DNA of 53,353 bases from an uncultured Prevotellaceae bacterium (GCA_902800435.1 CADCEQ010000014.1:1-53353); one strand, 5' to 3'. Shown: positions 34,181 through 43,089, counted from the first letter of the stretch. The notes: generated by a model from the letters alone, not told the origin. Translations and numbers: made by a program.

Positions 34181-34188
34181 CAAAGATA
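34181..34188 (-). promoter_or_regulatory. -7 box of the esterase gene
   Basis: Reads TATCTTTG on the minus strand, 37 nt before the ATG at 34143. Confidence 0.65.
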
Positions 34189-34250
34189 CGAAATAAGTAA
34201 GAGAAAAGGAAATAAAAACGCAATTTCTTTTCCGGCTCCGGATTTTTTTG

Positions 34251-34258
34251 TAATTTTG
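34251..34258 (+). promoter_or_regulatory. -7 box of queH
   Basis: TAATTTTG ends 1 nt before an ATG at 34260. Transcription normally begins some 5-8 nt after the box, so that ATG would not be in the RNA; the next in-frame ATG at 34278 is favoured. Confidence 0.6.
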
Positions 34259-34277
34259 CATGTCAATAGACGAAGTG

Positions 34278-34847
34278 ATGAAGAAACCGGCAATTGAAGT
34301 TCCTGAGGGCTGTACAGCGCTGCTGTTGCATGCCTGCTGTGCCCCGTGCTCGTCGGCCATCGTAGAGTGGCTGATGGCCAACGGCGTGCGGCCCACCATA
34401 TTCTATTATAACCCCAACATCTGGCCGCGCGAGGAGTATGAGATTCGCAAGCAGGAGAGTAAGCGGCACGCCGAGGGGCTGGGCATCAACTGGATTGACG
34501 GCGACTACGACCACGAGGGCTGGCTGGGCGATGTCTGCGGACTGGAGAACCAGCCCGAACGTGGACTGCGCTGTGAGCTGTGCTTCACGCTGCGGCTGAC
34601 GGCTGCGGCGCGTAAGGCTCAGGAGCTGGGCTTTCGCTACTTCGCAACGACACTGGCCTCCAGCCGCTGGAAGAGCTTAGAGCAGATAGAGCGGGCGGGG
34701 CATAAGGCCGAGGAAGCCGTGCCCGGCACAACGTTCTGGGCACAGAACTGGCGCAAGGGCGGCCTGCAGGAACGGCGCAACCAGCTGCTCAGGGAGTATG
34801 GTTTCTACAACCAGCAGTACTGCGGATGTGAATTTTCTGCAAAATAA
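34278..34847 (+). CDS. queH: Epoxyqueuosine reductase QueH
   Basis: Reduces epoxyqueuosine to queuosine in tRNA anticodons, the last step of queuosine synthesis. The 189-residue product has the DUF208/QueH marks: LLLHACCAPCSSAIVEWL with paired cysteines, FYYNPNIWPREEYEIRKQE, RCELCFTLRL, FATTLASSRWKS and YCGCEFSAK at the C-terminus. All four expected cysteine pairs are present, compatible with an iron-sulfur cluster and a redox pair. The start at 34278 was chosen from the promoter position. Confidence 0.93.
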   Translation: MKKPAIEVPEGCTALLLHACCAPCSSAIVEWLMANGVRPTIFYYNPNIWPREEYEIRKQESKRHAEGLGINWIDGDYDHEGWLGDVCGLENQPERGLRCELCFTLRLTAAARKAQELGFRYFATTLASSRWKSLEQIERAGHKAEEAVPGTTFWAQNWRKGGLQERRNQLLREYGFYNQQYCGCEFSAK

Positions 34848-34857
34848 TGGCCGGAAA

Positions 34858-34890
34858 TTTGCAATGTTTCAAAAATAATTCGTATCTTTG
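34858..34890 (+). promoter_or_regulatory. Promoter of the secreted protein gene
   Basis: TTTG at 34858-34861 and TATCTTTG at 34883-34890 with 21 nt between; ATG at 34929. Confidence 0.75.
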
Positions 34891-34928
34891 TGGCCAGAAT
34901 ACTTATAACCCATAAAAACGATAAGACT

Positions 34929-35735
34929 ATGAAGCATTTTGTACTCATTCTGGCGGCAATGGCCGTCATGGGCAGTCAGAGCGCACTTGCCCAGAAGAAA
35001 GTGGTAAACCTGTCGGCTGAGACTTCGACGATGAACGTCTCTTTGATGGCAAACACCGATCAGACGGTTCAGCTTAGCCGCTATCTCTATGCCGGCTACA
35101 ACACGCTGTGCATGCCGATGTCGCTGAGTGGTGACCAGATGACTCAGGCCGTTCCTGGTATCAAGATTGAGCGATTGGCAACCATCCGTCAGGAGGGCAG
35201 CACGCTCTGCCTCTATTTCGTAGACTGCACTAACGAGGGCGTCCAGGCCGGTGTGCCTTATCTCATCTTCTCGCCTACGTCGAAGTATCTGCGTGTGAAG
35301 AACACCGATGCCGTTAACTTCAGTACAGACATCAGCACCGTCCGCATGGCCGATGGTGAGGGCAACGAGGTGACCTTCGGCAGCAGTTGGAGCATGCGCC
35401 GTCAGGAAGGCCTCTATGGCATTCCCGCCAAGCAGAATGTTGAGGTGCTCGAGAGCGTGCTGATGCGTACAACGGCCGACCAGGCTTTCCGTCCCACCTG
35501 CTGTGGATTCGACTGGGAGTCGCAGTCGGCAACGGCTACTGCGCTGGAAATCAAGCACGTGAGCAGTCTGTCGGAGGTAACTGGCGTGAAGTCGCTGACC
35601 GCTGGCGGTGCCCTGACTGATGTCTACGACCTGAAGGGACATCTGGTACGCAAGCAGGTGAAGGCCGGCGATGCGAAGTCGACCCTGCCCGCCGGCGTCT
35701 ACATCATCGGCGGCGAGAAAGTGACTGTGAAGTAA
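34929..35735 (+). CDS. Secreted Bacteroidetes protein with T9SS-like tail
   Basis: A 268-residue protein with a signal peptide (MKHFVLILAAMAVMGSQSALA). The middle is beta-rich and has the recurring Prevotella surface-protein phrase YNTLCMPMSLS, then VPYLIFSPTSKY. The C-terminus (DVYDLKGHLVRKQVKAG, then LPAGVYIIGGEKVTVK) resembles the sorting tail of the type IX secretion system, although short. Function unknown. The gene is monocistronic and ends in a strong terminator. Confidence 0.8.
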   Translation: MKHFVLILAAMAVMGSQSALAQKKVVNLSAETSTMNVSLMANTDQTVQLSRYLYAGYNTLCMPMSLSGDQMTQAVPGIKIERLATIRQEGSTLCLYFVDCTNEGVQAGVPYLIFSPTSKYLRVKNTDAVNFSTDISTVRMADGEGNEVTFGSSWSMRRQEGLYGIPAKQNVEVLESVLMRTTADQAFRPTCCGFDWESQSATATALEIKHVSSLSEVTGVKSLTAGGALTDVYDLKGHLVRKQVKAGDAKSTLPAGVYIIGGEKVTVK

Positions 35736-35759
35736 CGAAGTCGCAAAAAACTAATAAAA

Positions 35760-35791
35760 ACGAGACCCAATGTTTGTGGGTCTCGTTTTTT
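35760..35791 (+). terminator. Intrinsic terminator
   Basis: ACGAGACCC at 35760-35768 pairs with GGGTCTCGT at 35778-35786 and is followed by a T run (35786-35791). Confidence 0.9.
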
Positions 35792-35885
35792 ATTCGTACC
35801 TTTGAGGCACGCCTCGAAGGTACTCTCGCTCTAAAAAACTCAAATTTATTTGGTTTTTTGCTCACTTATTCGTACCTTTGCACCC
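35791..35885 (+). promoter_or_regulatory. Double promoter cassette before ffh
   Basis: A first TACCTTTG (35797-35804) is part of a 28-bp inverted repeat, GTACCTTTGAGG at 35796 with CCTCGAAGGTAC ending at 35823. It is followed by TCTCGCTC, a hairpin (AAAAAACTCAAAT with ATTTGGTTTTTT) and a second TACCTTTG at 35873-35880, which has TTTG 20 nt upstream. The last 30 nt are identical to 40088-40117, before the oxidoreductase operon. ffh starts at 35927 after an AAATCGTAAATC word repeat. Confidence 0.75.
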
Positions 35886-35926
35886 TAAATCGTAAATCGA
35901 AAATCTGTAAATCGTAAATAATAAGG

Positions 35927-37282
35927 ATGTTTGAGAATTTATCAGAGAGACTTGAACGCTCGTTCAAGATACTGAAGGGTGAAGGAAAAATCACCGAAAT
36001 CAACGTTGCCGAAACGCTGAAGGACGTGCGCCGCGCGCTACTCGACGCCGACGTGAACTACAAGGTGGCCAAGTCGTTTACCGACACCGTGAAGCAGAAG
36101 GCGATGGGTATGAACGTGCTGACCGCCGTGAAGCCCGGCCAGCTGATGGTGAAGATTGTTCACGACGAACTGACGGAGCTGATGGGCGGCAAGGCATCGG
36201 AACTGAATCTGCAGAACCGTCCCGCCATCATCCTGATGTCAGGTCTGCAGGGTTCGGGTAAGACGACGTTCAGCGGCAAGCTGGCCAATATGCTGAAGAC
36301 GCGCCAGCACAAGAACCCGTTGCTGGTGGCCTGCGACGTCTACCGCCCCGCTGCCATTGAGCAGCTGAAGGTGGTCGGCCAGACCGTCGGTTGCGACGTA
36401 TATACCGAGGAAGGCAACAAGAACGTTGTTGAGATTGCCCAGAACGCCATTCGCAAGGCCAAGCAGGAATCGTACAACGTGGTCATCGTCGATACCGCCG
36501 GCCGACTGGCCATCGACGAGGAGATGATGGACGAGATAAGCCGCGTGAAGCAGGCCATCAACCCCGATGAGACGCTGTTCGTGGTCGACGCAATGACCGG
36601 TCAGGATGCCGTGAACACGGCCAAGGAGTTTAACGACCGGCTCGACTTCGACGGCGTGGTGCTGACGAAGCTCGACGGCGATACCCGTGGCGGTGCTGCC
36701 CTCTCGATACGCACCGTCGTCACCAAGCCCATCAAGTTTGTGGGTACCGGCGAGAAGATGGAGGCCATCGACGTGTTCCACCCCGAGCGCATGGCTGACC
36801 GTATCCTCGGCATGGGCGACGTCGTCTCACTCGTGGAGCGTGCCCAGATGCAGTTCGACGAGGAGGAGGCCAAGAAACTGGAGAAGAAAATCCGCAAGAA
36901 CAAGTTCGACTTCGAGGACTTCATGGGTCAGATTCAGCAAATCAAGAAGATGGGTAACATCAAGGAACTGGCATCGATGATTCCCGGTGTGGGCAAGCAG
37001 ATTAAGGACCTTGACATCGACGACGACGCCTTCAAGGGTATTGAGGCCATCATTAACTCGATGACGCCGAAGGAGCGCCAGAATCCCGACATCATCAACC
37101 AGAGCCGCCGCCAGCGCATTGCCCGTGGTTCGGGCACGAAGATTGAGGACGTGAACCGCTTGATGAAGCAGTTCGACCAGACGCGCAAGATGATGAAGAT
37201 GGTCTCGGGCATGGGCTCATCGAAGATGGCTCAGATGGCCAGTGCAATGAAGAATATGAAAGGCGGAATGCCGAAGATGTAA
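35927..37282 (+). CDS. ffh: Signal recognition particle protein Ffh
   Basis: GTPase that binds signal peptides and 4.5S RNA and delivers ribosomes to FtsY. The 451-residue product has the N domain (residues 1-90), the G domain ([15 protein letters not shown] as G1, [13 protein letters not shown] as G3, [14 protein letters not shown] as G4, [15 protein letters not shown]) and a Met-rich M domain from about 300 ([12 protein letters not shown], then [15 protein letters not shown]). It begins with [16 protein letters not shown], so the start is certain. folD follows after 8 nt. Confidence 0.97.
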   Translation: MFENLSERLERSFKILKGEGKITEINVAETLKDVRRALLDADVNYKVAKSFTDTVKQKAMGMNVLTAVKPGQLMVKIVHDELTELMGGKASELNLQNRPAIILMSGLQGSGKTTFSGKLANMLKTRQHKNPLLVACDVYRPAAIEQLKVVGQTVGCDVYTEEGNKNVVEIAQNAIRKAKQESYNVVIVDTAGRLAIDEEMMDEISRVKQAINPDETLFVVDAMTGQDAVNTAKEFNDRLDFDGVVLTKLDGDTRGGAALSIRTVVTKPIKFVGTGEKMEAIDVFHPERMADRILGMGDVVSLVERAQMQFDEEEAKKLEKKIRKNKFDFEDFMGQIQQIKKMGNIKELASMIPGVGKQIKDLDIDDDAFKGIEAIINSMTPKERQNPDIINQSRRQRIARGSGTKIEDVNRLMKQFDQTRKMMKMVSGMGSSKMAQMASAMKNMKGGMPKM

Positions 37283-37290
37283 TAATAATT

Positions 37291-38169
37291 ATGCAACTGA
37301 TTGACGGAAAAGCAACGGCAACTGCCATCAAGGCCGAAATTGCCGAGGAAGTGAAGGAGATAATGGCTCAGGGCGGCAAGCAGCCCCACTTGGCCGCAGT
37401 GCTGGTGGGTCACGACGGCGGCTCGGAGACATACGTTAAGAATAAGGTACTCGCGTGCGAGGCCTGTGGCTTCAAGTCGACACTCATACGCTATGAGGCC
37501 GACGTGACCGAGGAGGAACTGCTGGACTGCGTTGACCGTCTGAACAAGAACGGCGACGTGGACGGTTTCATCGTCCAGCTGCCCCTGCCGAAGCACATCG
37601 ACGAGCAGAAGATTATCGAGGCCATCGACTACCGTAAGGATGTTGACGGCTTCCATCCCATCAACGTTGGCCGCATGGCCATCGGTCTGCCCTGCTTCAT
37701 CTCGGCCACGCCGCTCGGCATCATCACGCTGCTGAAGCGCTACGGCATCGAGACAAGCGGTAAGAAGTGCGTCATACTCGGCCGCTCCAACATCGTCGGC
37801 AAGCCTATGGCCCAGCTGATGATGCAGAAGCAGTATGGCGATGCGACGGTCACCGTCTGCCACTCGCGCTCGAAGACGCTGAAGGAGGAGTGCCGCGAGG
37901 CCGACATCATCATTGCCGCCATCGGTCAGCCCGACTTCGTGACGGCCGACATGGTGAAGGAGGGTGCCGTCATCATCGACGTAGGTACCACCCGTGTGCC
38001 CGATGCCACGCGCAAGAGCGGCTTCCGACTGAATGGCGACGTGAAGTTCGACGAGGTGGCTCCCAAGTGCTCTTATATCACGCCCGTCCCCGGCGGCGTA
38101 GGTCCGATGACCATCTGCTCGCTGATGAAGAACACGCTGGCTGCCGGCAAGAAAGAGTATTATAAATGA
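37291..38169 (+). CDS. folD: Methylenetetrahydrofolate dehydrogenase/cyclohydrolase FolD
   Basis: Bifunctional enzyme that oxidises 5,10-methylene-THF to methenyl-THF and hydrolyses it to 10-formyl-THF. The 292-residue product shows [16 protein letters not shown] with the catalytic Lys, [39 protein letters not shown] for NADP binding and [16 protein letters not shown] near the end. Its stop overlaps the next ATG (ATGA), linking it to a small TPR gene. Confidence 0.97.
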   Translation: MQLIDGKATATAIKAEIAEEVKEIMAQGGKQPHLAAVLVGHDGGSETYVKNKVLACEACGFKSTLIRYEADVTEEELLDCVDRLNKNGDVDGFIVQLPLPKHIDEQKIIEAIDYRKDVDGFHPINVGRMAIGLPCFISATPLGIITLLKRYGIETSGKKCVILGRSNIVGKPMAQLMMQKQYGDATVTVCHSRSKTLKEECREADIIIAAIGQPDFVTADMVKEGAVIIDVGTTRVPDATRKSGFRLNGDVKFDEVAPKCSYITPVPGGVGPMTICSLMKNTLAAGKKEYYK

Positions 38170-38345
38170 CCGCTGACGAGTATTACCAGAAAGGTAACGA
38201 ATACCGCAAGCAGCAGCAGTGGCACGAAGCCATCAACTGCTACATCCAGGCTATTGCGCTCGACCCTGACAGCCCGGCTGTCGAGGCCAAGCGCATGCTC
38301 GACGACATCATGGCCTTCTACTGCAAGGACATGTATAACCCATAA
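38166..38345 (+). CDS. Small TPR-like protein (59 residues)
   Basis: A 59-codon frame starts in the folD stop codon (ATGA overlap), which argues for real translation. The product [53 protein letters not shown] fits one tetratricopeptide repeat (ALxx-x-P pattern: AIALDPDSP) with a capping helix. It has no signal peptide. Partner unknown. Its end (YNP and stop) runs into a repeat of the word TAACCCATAA. Confidence 0.8.
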   Translation: MTADEYYQKGNEYRKQQQWHEAINCYIQAIALDPDSPAVEAKRMLDDIMAFYCKDMYNP

Positions 38346-38384
38346 ACCCCTTACAACCAATAACTAATTTAATTACAACTCATT

Positions 38385-39953
38385 ATGAAAAAAATCTTTT
38401 TACCTCTTCTGCTTCTGCTGGCAGTGTCTGCAAGTGCTGCAGAGAACCCCGTGTTAACTATTGAAGGTGGTCTGGTGAAAGGCGTCCTGGCCGACGACCA
38501 TCCCGACGTGTTTGTCTATCGTGGCATCCCCTACGCTGCACCTCCCATCCGCGAGAACCGCTGGAAGGCTCCGCAGCCCGTCGTGCCCTGGAAGGGCGTG
38601 AAGATCTGCGACACGTTCGGTCGCCCCAGCTATCAGGCCATTCAGTACACTGGTGGCTACTACACCGAGTGGGGCTATGGCAAGGAGGCCGCTTTCAGCG
38701 AGGACTGTCTCTATCTGAACGTTTGGACGAAGGCTCCCGGTCAGGTTAATAAGAAACTGCCCGTAGCCCTGTGGATTCACGGCGGCGGCTATCGCGAGGG
38801 CTTCGGCTCAGAGCCTGAATTCGACGGACAGGAGTGGGGCGCCAAGGACGTGGTGCTCGTCAGCATCAACTACCGTCTCGGCATCTTCGGATTCCTCTGT
38901 CACCCCGCATTGGCCGAGGAGAGCCCCAACAAGGTCTCTGGCAACTACGGTATTCTCGACCAGATTGAAGCCCTGAAGTGGATTAAGAAGAATATCGCCC
39001 AGTTTGGTGGCGACCCCAACAACGTGACCATCTTCGGACAGAGTGCCGGTGGTGGCAGCGTCCGTACACTGTGCGAGTCGCCGCTGGCTCGCGGCCTGTT
39101 CCACAAGGCTGTTATCATGAGTGCCCAGGGACTGGCCATTCCCAATCCTAATGGTGGCGGCATGATGGGTGGCCGTTATGGTGGCGGCTCTATCGAGGAT
39201 GCCGCTAATAACGCCAAGAAAATGTTCGACTGGGCTGGCATGACCGACCTGCAGAAGATGCGCCAGGCATCGACCGAGACCGTCTTCGCACTGCCCACCA
39301 TCTACCAGCAGGTGAACAGCGCCGGACAACAGCAGCAGGGCGGCTTTGGCGGTATGATGCGCATGGGCATGGGCTTCATGCCGATGCTCGACGGCTATGT
39401 CAGCAAGAAGAGCTTCGACGATGCCACCCGCGAGGGCACACTGGCCGACGTACCATATATGATTGGCTTCACCCTCAACGATATGGGCAACATGGCTCCC
39501 AACATTGCCGAGTTCTGCAAGGTTCGTGCCGAGAAGGGCGGCAAGGCCTGGGCTTACGAGTTTGCCCGTCCGTTGCCCGACGACGGCAGCCATCCTGAGG
39601 TGACGCAGCGTCTGCGTGGTGCTTTCCATTCCAGCGACCTCTGGTTTGTGTTCAAGTCTTTGAAGCACTGCTGGCGCCCCTGGACCAAGGGCGACTGGGA
39701 CCTCTCAGAGAAGATGCTGACCGCATGGACCAACTTTGCCAAGTACAGCGACCCCAACGGCCCGAAGGGTGGTGTGTGGGCTCCCTGCACGGAGAAGAAT
39801 CCCAAGTTCATGGTGTTCAAGCTCAACGACAAGGACGCTGAGGCTTCTGTCTACGGCGAGCCCGAGATAGCACCCCAGCAAGGCTTCGGCGGCTTCGGTG
39901 GCTTCCCCGGTGGTGGCCGTCCCGGTGGTGCCGGTGCCCCAGCCAGAAGGTAA
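38385..39953 (+). CDS. Secreted type B carboxylesterase
   Basis: A 522-residue alpha/beta hydrolase of the CE10/carboxylesterase B family with signal peptide (MKKIFLPLLLLLAVSASA). Marks: FVYRGIPYAAPPI, SEDCLYLNVWTKA, oxyanion hole WIHGGGYREGFG, nucleophile elbow FGQSAGGGSV, and the catalytic His in RGAFHSSDLWFVF. The catalytic acid cannot be placed with certainty. Oddities are Gly/Met-rich insertions (NGGGMMGGRYGGGS; GQQQQGGFGGMMRMGMGF) and a Gly/Pro-rich tail (GGFGGFPGGGRPGGAGAP). It is probably exported and acts on ester-linked groups of glycans. Confidence 0.88.
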   Translation: MKKIFLPLLLLLAVSASAAENPVLTIEGGLVKGVLADDHPDVFVYRGIPYAAPPIRENRWKAPQPVVPWKGVKICDTFGRPSYQAIQYTGGYYTEWGYGKEAAFSEDCLYLNVWTKAPGQVNKKLPVALWIHGGGYREGFGSEPEFDGQEWGAKDVVLVSINYRLGIFGFLCHPALAEESPNKVSGNYGILDQIEALKWIKKNIAQFGGDPNNVTIFGQSAGGGSVRTLCESPLARGLFHKAVIMSAQGLAIPNPNGGGMMGGRYGGGSIEDAANNAKKMFDWAGMTDLQKMRQASTETVFALPTIYQQVNSAGQQQQGGFGGMMRMGMGFMPMLDGYVSKKSFDDATREGTLADVPYMIGFTLNDMGNMAPNIAEFCKVRAEKGGKAWAYEFARPLPDDGSHPEVTQRLRGAFHSSDLWFVFKSLKHCWRPWTKGDWDLSEKMLTAWTNFAKYSDPNGPKGGVWAPCTEKNPKFMVFKLNDKDAEASVYGEPEIAPQQGFGGFGGFPGGGRPGGAGAPARR

Positions 39954-39970
39954 TCATTAAGTATACAAGA

Positions 39971-40008
39971 CAAAATGCAAAGAAAACCGCGGTTTTCTTT
40001 GCATTTTG
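39971..40008. terminator. Perfect 38-bp palindrome after the esterase gene
   Basis: CAAAATGCAAAGAAAACCG (39971-39989) is followed directly by its exact inverse (39990-40008). In RNA this is a 19-bp hairpin. A second, imperfect copy with the same words lies at about 40055-40092. It probably ends the esterase transcript, although no clear T run follows. Confidence 0.7.
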
Positions 40009-40015
40009 CTTAATT

Positions 40016-40117
40016 ATTCGTACCTTTGACTATCGCCGAAGGTACTTTCGCTCGAAAATGCAAAGAAAAAGCGATTTTTCTTTTGCATTTTGCTCACTTA
40101 TTCGTACCTTTGCACCC
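40016..40117 (+). promoter_or_regulatory. Double promoter cassette before the oxidoreductase operon
   Basis: First TACCTTTG at 40021-40028 in an inverted repeat (GTACCTT at 40020 with AAGGTAC at 40039), then TTTCGCTC, a hairpin of AAAATGCAAAGAAAAA with its inverse, then a second TACCTTTG at 40105-40112 with TTTG 19 nt upstream. Layout and much of the sequence match the cassette before ffh; 40088-40117 is identical to 35856-35885. Confidence 0.75.
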
Positions 40118-40152
40118 AATTTTAGAATTAATGCATTAATTACAGGATAAAA

Positions 40153-40383
40153 ATGGCTAAAATGAAGGGTGCCATCGTGGTTGATACTGAGCGGTGCAAG
40201 GGATGCCAGTTGTGCATCATTGCCTGCCCTCAGAAAGTCATCGCTATGGCCGGAAAAGTGAATCTGCACGGTTATCCCTACGTGGAGGCAGCCAACGAGG
40301 AGGCCTGTGTGGGCTGTGCCTCGTGCGGCATCGTCTGCCCCGACGGGTGCATCACCGTGTATCGTAAAAAAGTGGAGGATTAA
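40153..40383 (+). CDS. vorD: 2-Oxoacid:ferredoxin oxidoreductase, ferredoxin-like subunit
   Basis: A 76-residue electron-transfer subunit with two [4Fe-4S] motifs: CKGCQLCIIACP and CVGCASCGIVCP. It passes electrons from the thiamine-diphosphate subunit to ferredoxin. It is the first gene of a four-gene operon, with 3 nt to the next gene, downstream of the double promoter. Confidence 0.92.
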   Translation: MAKMKGAIVVDTERCKGCQLCIIACPQKVIAMAGKVNLHGYPYVEAANEEACVGCASCGIVCPDGCITVYRKKVED

Positions 40384-40386
40384 GCT

Positions 40387-41478
40387 ATGGCTGAAGAAAA
40401 GAGAGATGTTGTGTTGATGAAGGGTAACGAAGCCATTGCGCACGCTGCCATTCGTTGCGGATGCGACGGCTATTTCGGCTATCCCATTACTCCGCAGAGT
40501 GAAGTTATTGAGACGCTGGCTGAGCTGAAACCCTGGGAGACCACTGGTATGCAGGTCGTTCAGGCTGAGAGCGAGTTGGCGTCGATTTATATGGTCTATG
40601 GTGCTGCCGGAGCCGGTAAGCGTGCCATGACCTCCAGCTCGAGCCCCGGTGTGGCCCTGATGCAGGAGGGCATCACGTATATGGCTGGTGCCGAGGTGCC
40701 GGGCGTGTTTGTCAACGTCCAGCGCGGCGGCCCCGGACTGGGTACCATCCAGCCCTCGCAGGGCGACTACTTCCAGGCTACGCGTGGTGGTGGTAACGGC
40801 GACTACAAGGTCATCGTGCTGGCTCCCAACTCTGTTCAGGAGATGGCCGACTTCGTTGACCTGGCCTTCGAGCTGGCCTTCAAGTACCGCAATCCGGCCA
40901 TGATCCTGAGCGACGGTGTCATCGGCCAGATGATGGAGAAGGTGGTGCTGCCGCCCTACAAGCCCCGTCGTACCGACGAGGAGGTTATCCGTCAGTGCCC
41001 GTGGGCCTCTACTGGTAAGCCCAAGGGTGGCCGCGAGCGCGTGGTCATCACCTCGCTGGAGCTGAAGCCTGAGATTATGGAGCAGCGCAACATTGCCCTG
41101 CAGGAGAAATACCGCAAGATTGAGGAGAACGAGGTGCGCTTCGAGCAGCAGCAAATGGACGATGCCGACTATGCCATCGTCGCCTTCGGCTCTGCCGCCC
41201 GTCTGTCGGAGAAGGCCATCGAGATTGCCCGCGAGGAGGGCATCAAGGTCGGCTTGTTCCGCCCCATCACGCTGTTCCCGTTCCCCACGAAGCAGATTGC
41301 CGAGCTGGCCAAGACCAAGAAGGGCATCCTCGTGGTCGAGATCAATGCCGGCCAGATGGTTCAAGACGTGCGTCTCGCCGTCAATGGTGCCATCCCCGTC
41401 GAGCAGTTCGGCCGCCTCGGTGGCATCGTGCCCGAGCCGGAAGAGATAGTTGACGCTTTGAAGAAATTGAAGAATTGA
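40387..41478 (+). CDS. vorB: 2-Oxoacid:ferredoxin oxidoreductase, alpha subunit
   Basis: A 363-residue subunit of the 2-oxoisovalerate/2-oxoglutarate ferredoxin oxidoreductase type. Marks: VLMKGNEAIAHAAIRCGCDG, GYPITPQSEVIE, AESELASIYMVYGAAGAGKR and SSSPGVALMQEG, and a C-terminal transketolase-like domain (VGLFRPITLFPFPTKQI). Branched-chain 2-oxo acids are the likely substrates, but 2-oxoglutarate cannot be excluded. The 3' end is a word repeat (TTGAAGAAATTGAAGAATTG) that codes the last residues LKKLKN. Confidence 0.92.
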   Translation: MAEEKRDVVLMKGNEAIAHAAIRCGCDGYFGYPITPQSEVIETLAELKPWETTGMQVVQAESELASIYMVYGAAGAGKRAMTSSSSPGVALMQEGITYMAGAEVPGVFVNVQRGGPGLGTIQPSQGDYFQATRGGGNGDYKVIVLAPNSVQEMADFVDLAFELAFKYRNPAMILSDGVIGQMMEKVVLPPYKPRRTDEEVIRQCPWASTGKPKGGRERVVITSLELKPEIMEQRNIALQEKYRKIEENEVRFEQQQMDDADYAIVAFGSAARLSEKAIEIAREEGIKVGLFRPITLFPFPTKQIAELAKTKKGILVVEINAGQMVQDVRLAVNGAIPVEQFGRLGGIVPEPEEIVDALKKLKN

Positions 41479-41489
41479 AAGATTGGAAA

Positions 41490-42260
41490 ATGGATAGGAA
41501 TCAGATTGTTCAACCAGAAAATATCGTCTGCAAGAAGCCGACGCTGATGAACGACAACAATATGCACTACTGCCCGGGCTGCTCGCACGGTGTGGTGCAT
41601 AAGCTCATTGCCGAAGTCATCGAGGAAATGGGCATGGAAGACAAGGCCGTGGGCGTATCGCCCGTGGGCTGCGCCGTCTTCGCGTACAACTACATAGACA
41701 TCGACTGGCAGGAGGCTGCCCACGGTCGTGCTCCCGCACTGGCTACGGGCATCAAGCGCTGCTGGCCCGACCGCCTCGTGTTCACCTATCAGGGCGACGG
41801 CGACCTGGCCTGTATCGGCACCTGCGAGACCATCCACGCCCTGAACCGTGGCGAGAACATCGTCATCGTCTTCGTCAACAACGCCATCTACGGCATGACG
41901 GGCGGACAGATGGCTCCCACCACGCTCATCGGCCAGAAGACCTCTACGTGCCCCTACGGCCGCGACCCGCAGCTGCACGGCTATCCCCTGAAGATAGCCG
42001 ACATCGCCGCCCAGCTTGAAGGCACGTGCTACGTCACCCGCCAGTCGGTGGAGTCGGTGGGCAGCATCCTGAAGGCCAAGAAGGCGCTGCGCAAGGCTTT
42101 CCAGGCTTCGATGGACGGCAAGGGCTCCAGTCTCGTGGAGTTCGTCTCGACCTGCAACAGCGGCTGGAAGCTCACGCCCGCCAAGGCTAACGAATGGATG
42201 AAGGAGAACATGTTCCCCTTCTATCCCAAAGGAGACTTAAAAGATACAACGGACAAATGA
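41490..42260 (+). CDS. vorA: 2-Oxoacid:ferredoxin oxidoreductase, beta (ThDP) subunit
   Basis: A 256-residue thiamine-diphosphate subunit: YCPGCSHGVVHKL near the start, GRAPALATGIKR, and the ThDP/Mg motif GDGDLACIG followed by NNAIYGMTGGQ. ATG 41490 is preferred to the TTG at 41475, since the extra residues (MKDWK) come from the ATTGAAAG word repeat shared with the preceding gene end. Overlaps the gamma subunit gene by 4 nt. Confidence 0.93.
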   Translation: MDRNQIVQPENIVCKKPTLMNDNNMHYCPGCSHGVVHKLIAEVIEEMGMEDKAVGVSPVGCAVFAYNYIDIDWQEAAHGRAPALATGIKRCWPDRLVFTYQGDGDLACIGTCETIHALNRGENIVIVFVNNAIYGMTGGQMAPTTLIGQKTSTCPYGRDPQLHGYPLKIADIAAQLEGTCYVTRQSVESVGSILKAKKALRKAFQASMDGKGSSLVEFVSTCNSGWKLTPAKANEWMKENMFPFYPKGDLKDTTDK

Positions 42261-42802
42261 AGAAAGAAATTATCATATCAGGTTTCGGCGGTCAGGGCGT
42301 GCTCTCGATGGGTAAGATTCTGGCCTATAGTGGACTGATGGAGGACAAGGAAGTGACGTGGATGCCTGCCTACGGTCCTGAGCAGCGTGGCGGTACGGCC
42401 AACGTGACCGTCATCGTCAGCGACGAGCGCATCTCGTCGCCCATCCTCAGCCGCTACGACATTGCCGTGGTGCTCAACCAGCCCTCACTCGAGAAGTTCG
42501 AGCCGAAGATCAAGCCCGGCGGCGTGCTCATCTACGACGGCTTCGGCATCATCAATCCCCCGACGCGCAAGGACATCACCGTCTATCGCATCGACGCCAT
42601 GGACAAGGCTGCCGAGATGAAGAACGGCAAGGTCTTTAATATGATTGTCCTCGGCGGACTGCTGAAGGTGGCCCCCGTGGTCAGCAATCACGGCGTTGAG
42701 AAGGCCTTGAAGAAGACCCTGCCCGAGCGCCATCACGACCTCATCCCCCTGAACATGCAGGCTGTGGAAGAGGGTGCCAAGATTATCGAGGAAGTGAAGT
42801 AA
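42257..42802 (+). CDS. vorC: 2-Oxoacid:ferredoxin oxidoreductase, gamma subunit
   Basis: A 181-residue subunit with the family start IIISGFGGQGVLSMGKILA, MPAYGPEQRGGTANVTVIVS and NMIVLGGLLKVAPVV. Completes the complex that decarboxylates 2-oxo acids to acyl-CoA with reduced ferredoxin, which in gut Bacteroidales supports branched-chain fatty acid formation or, in reverse, amino acid synthesis. The ATGA overlap fixes the start. Confidence 0.93.
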   Translation: MKKEIIISGFGGQGVLSMGKILAYSGLMEDKEVTWMPAYGPEQRGGTANVTVIVSDERISSPILSRYDIAVVLNQPSLEKFEPKIKPGGVLIYDGFGIINPPTRKDITVYRIDAMDKAAEMKNGKVFNMIVLGGLLKVAPVVSNHGVEKALKKTLPERHHDLIPLNMQAVEEGAKIIEEVK

Positions 42803-42830
42803 CCCGCTTCATACCCCATATCCCCGTCAT

Positions 42831-42873
42831 ACCCTGAAAGGTGTTGTTTCCCCGCGTCAACGTCTTTCAGGGT
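42831..42873 (+). terminator. Possible terminator of the oxidoreductase operon
   Basis: ACCCTGAAAG at 42831-42840 pairs with CTTTCAGGGT at 42864-42873 around a 23-nt loop; only a weak T run (ATTTCTT) follows. Confidence 0.6.
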
Positions 42874-43089
42874 ATTTCTTGTCAGCCCCGTCGAGTCAGT
42901 TAGTCGTGCCAAGTGGCCAGGTTAGCACTACTAGTTGCCGAGTTAGCCTTCCAAAGTGTATCAGTTATGTCAAAGACCGCTTGCATCTCAAATGCGCTGA
43001 CAAGTGAAGTGCAAGGCGAATGCAGAGCCGAGCTCGCTCGCGCTATGCTGAGCCGCAGCCTTCACTCGCACCAGTACTTGTTACAGGTG

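Noticed and set aside
40030..41364. A 444-codon minus-strand frame opposite the ferredoxin and alpha subunits
   Set aside because: Antisense shadow crossing two promoters of the real operon.
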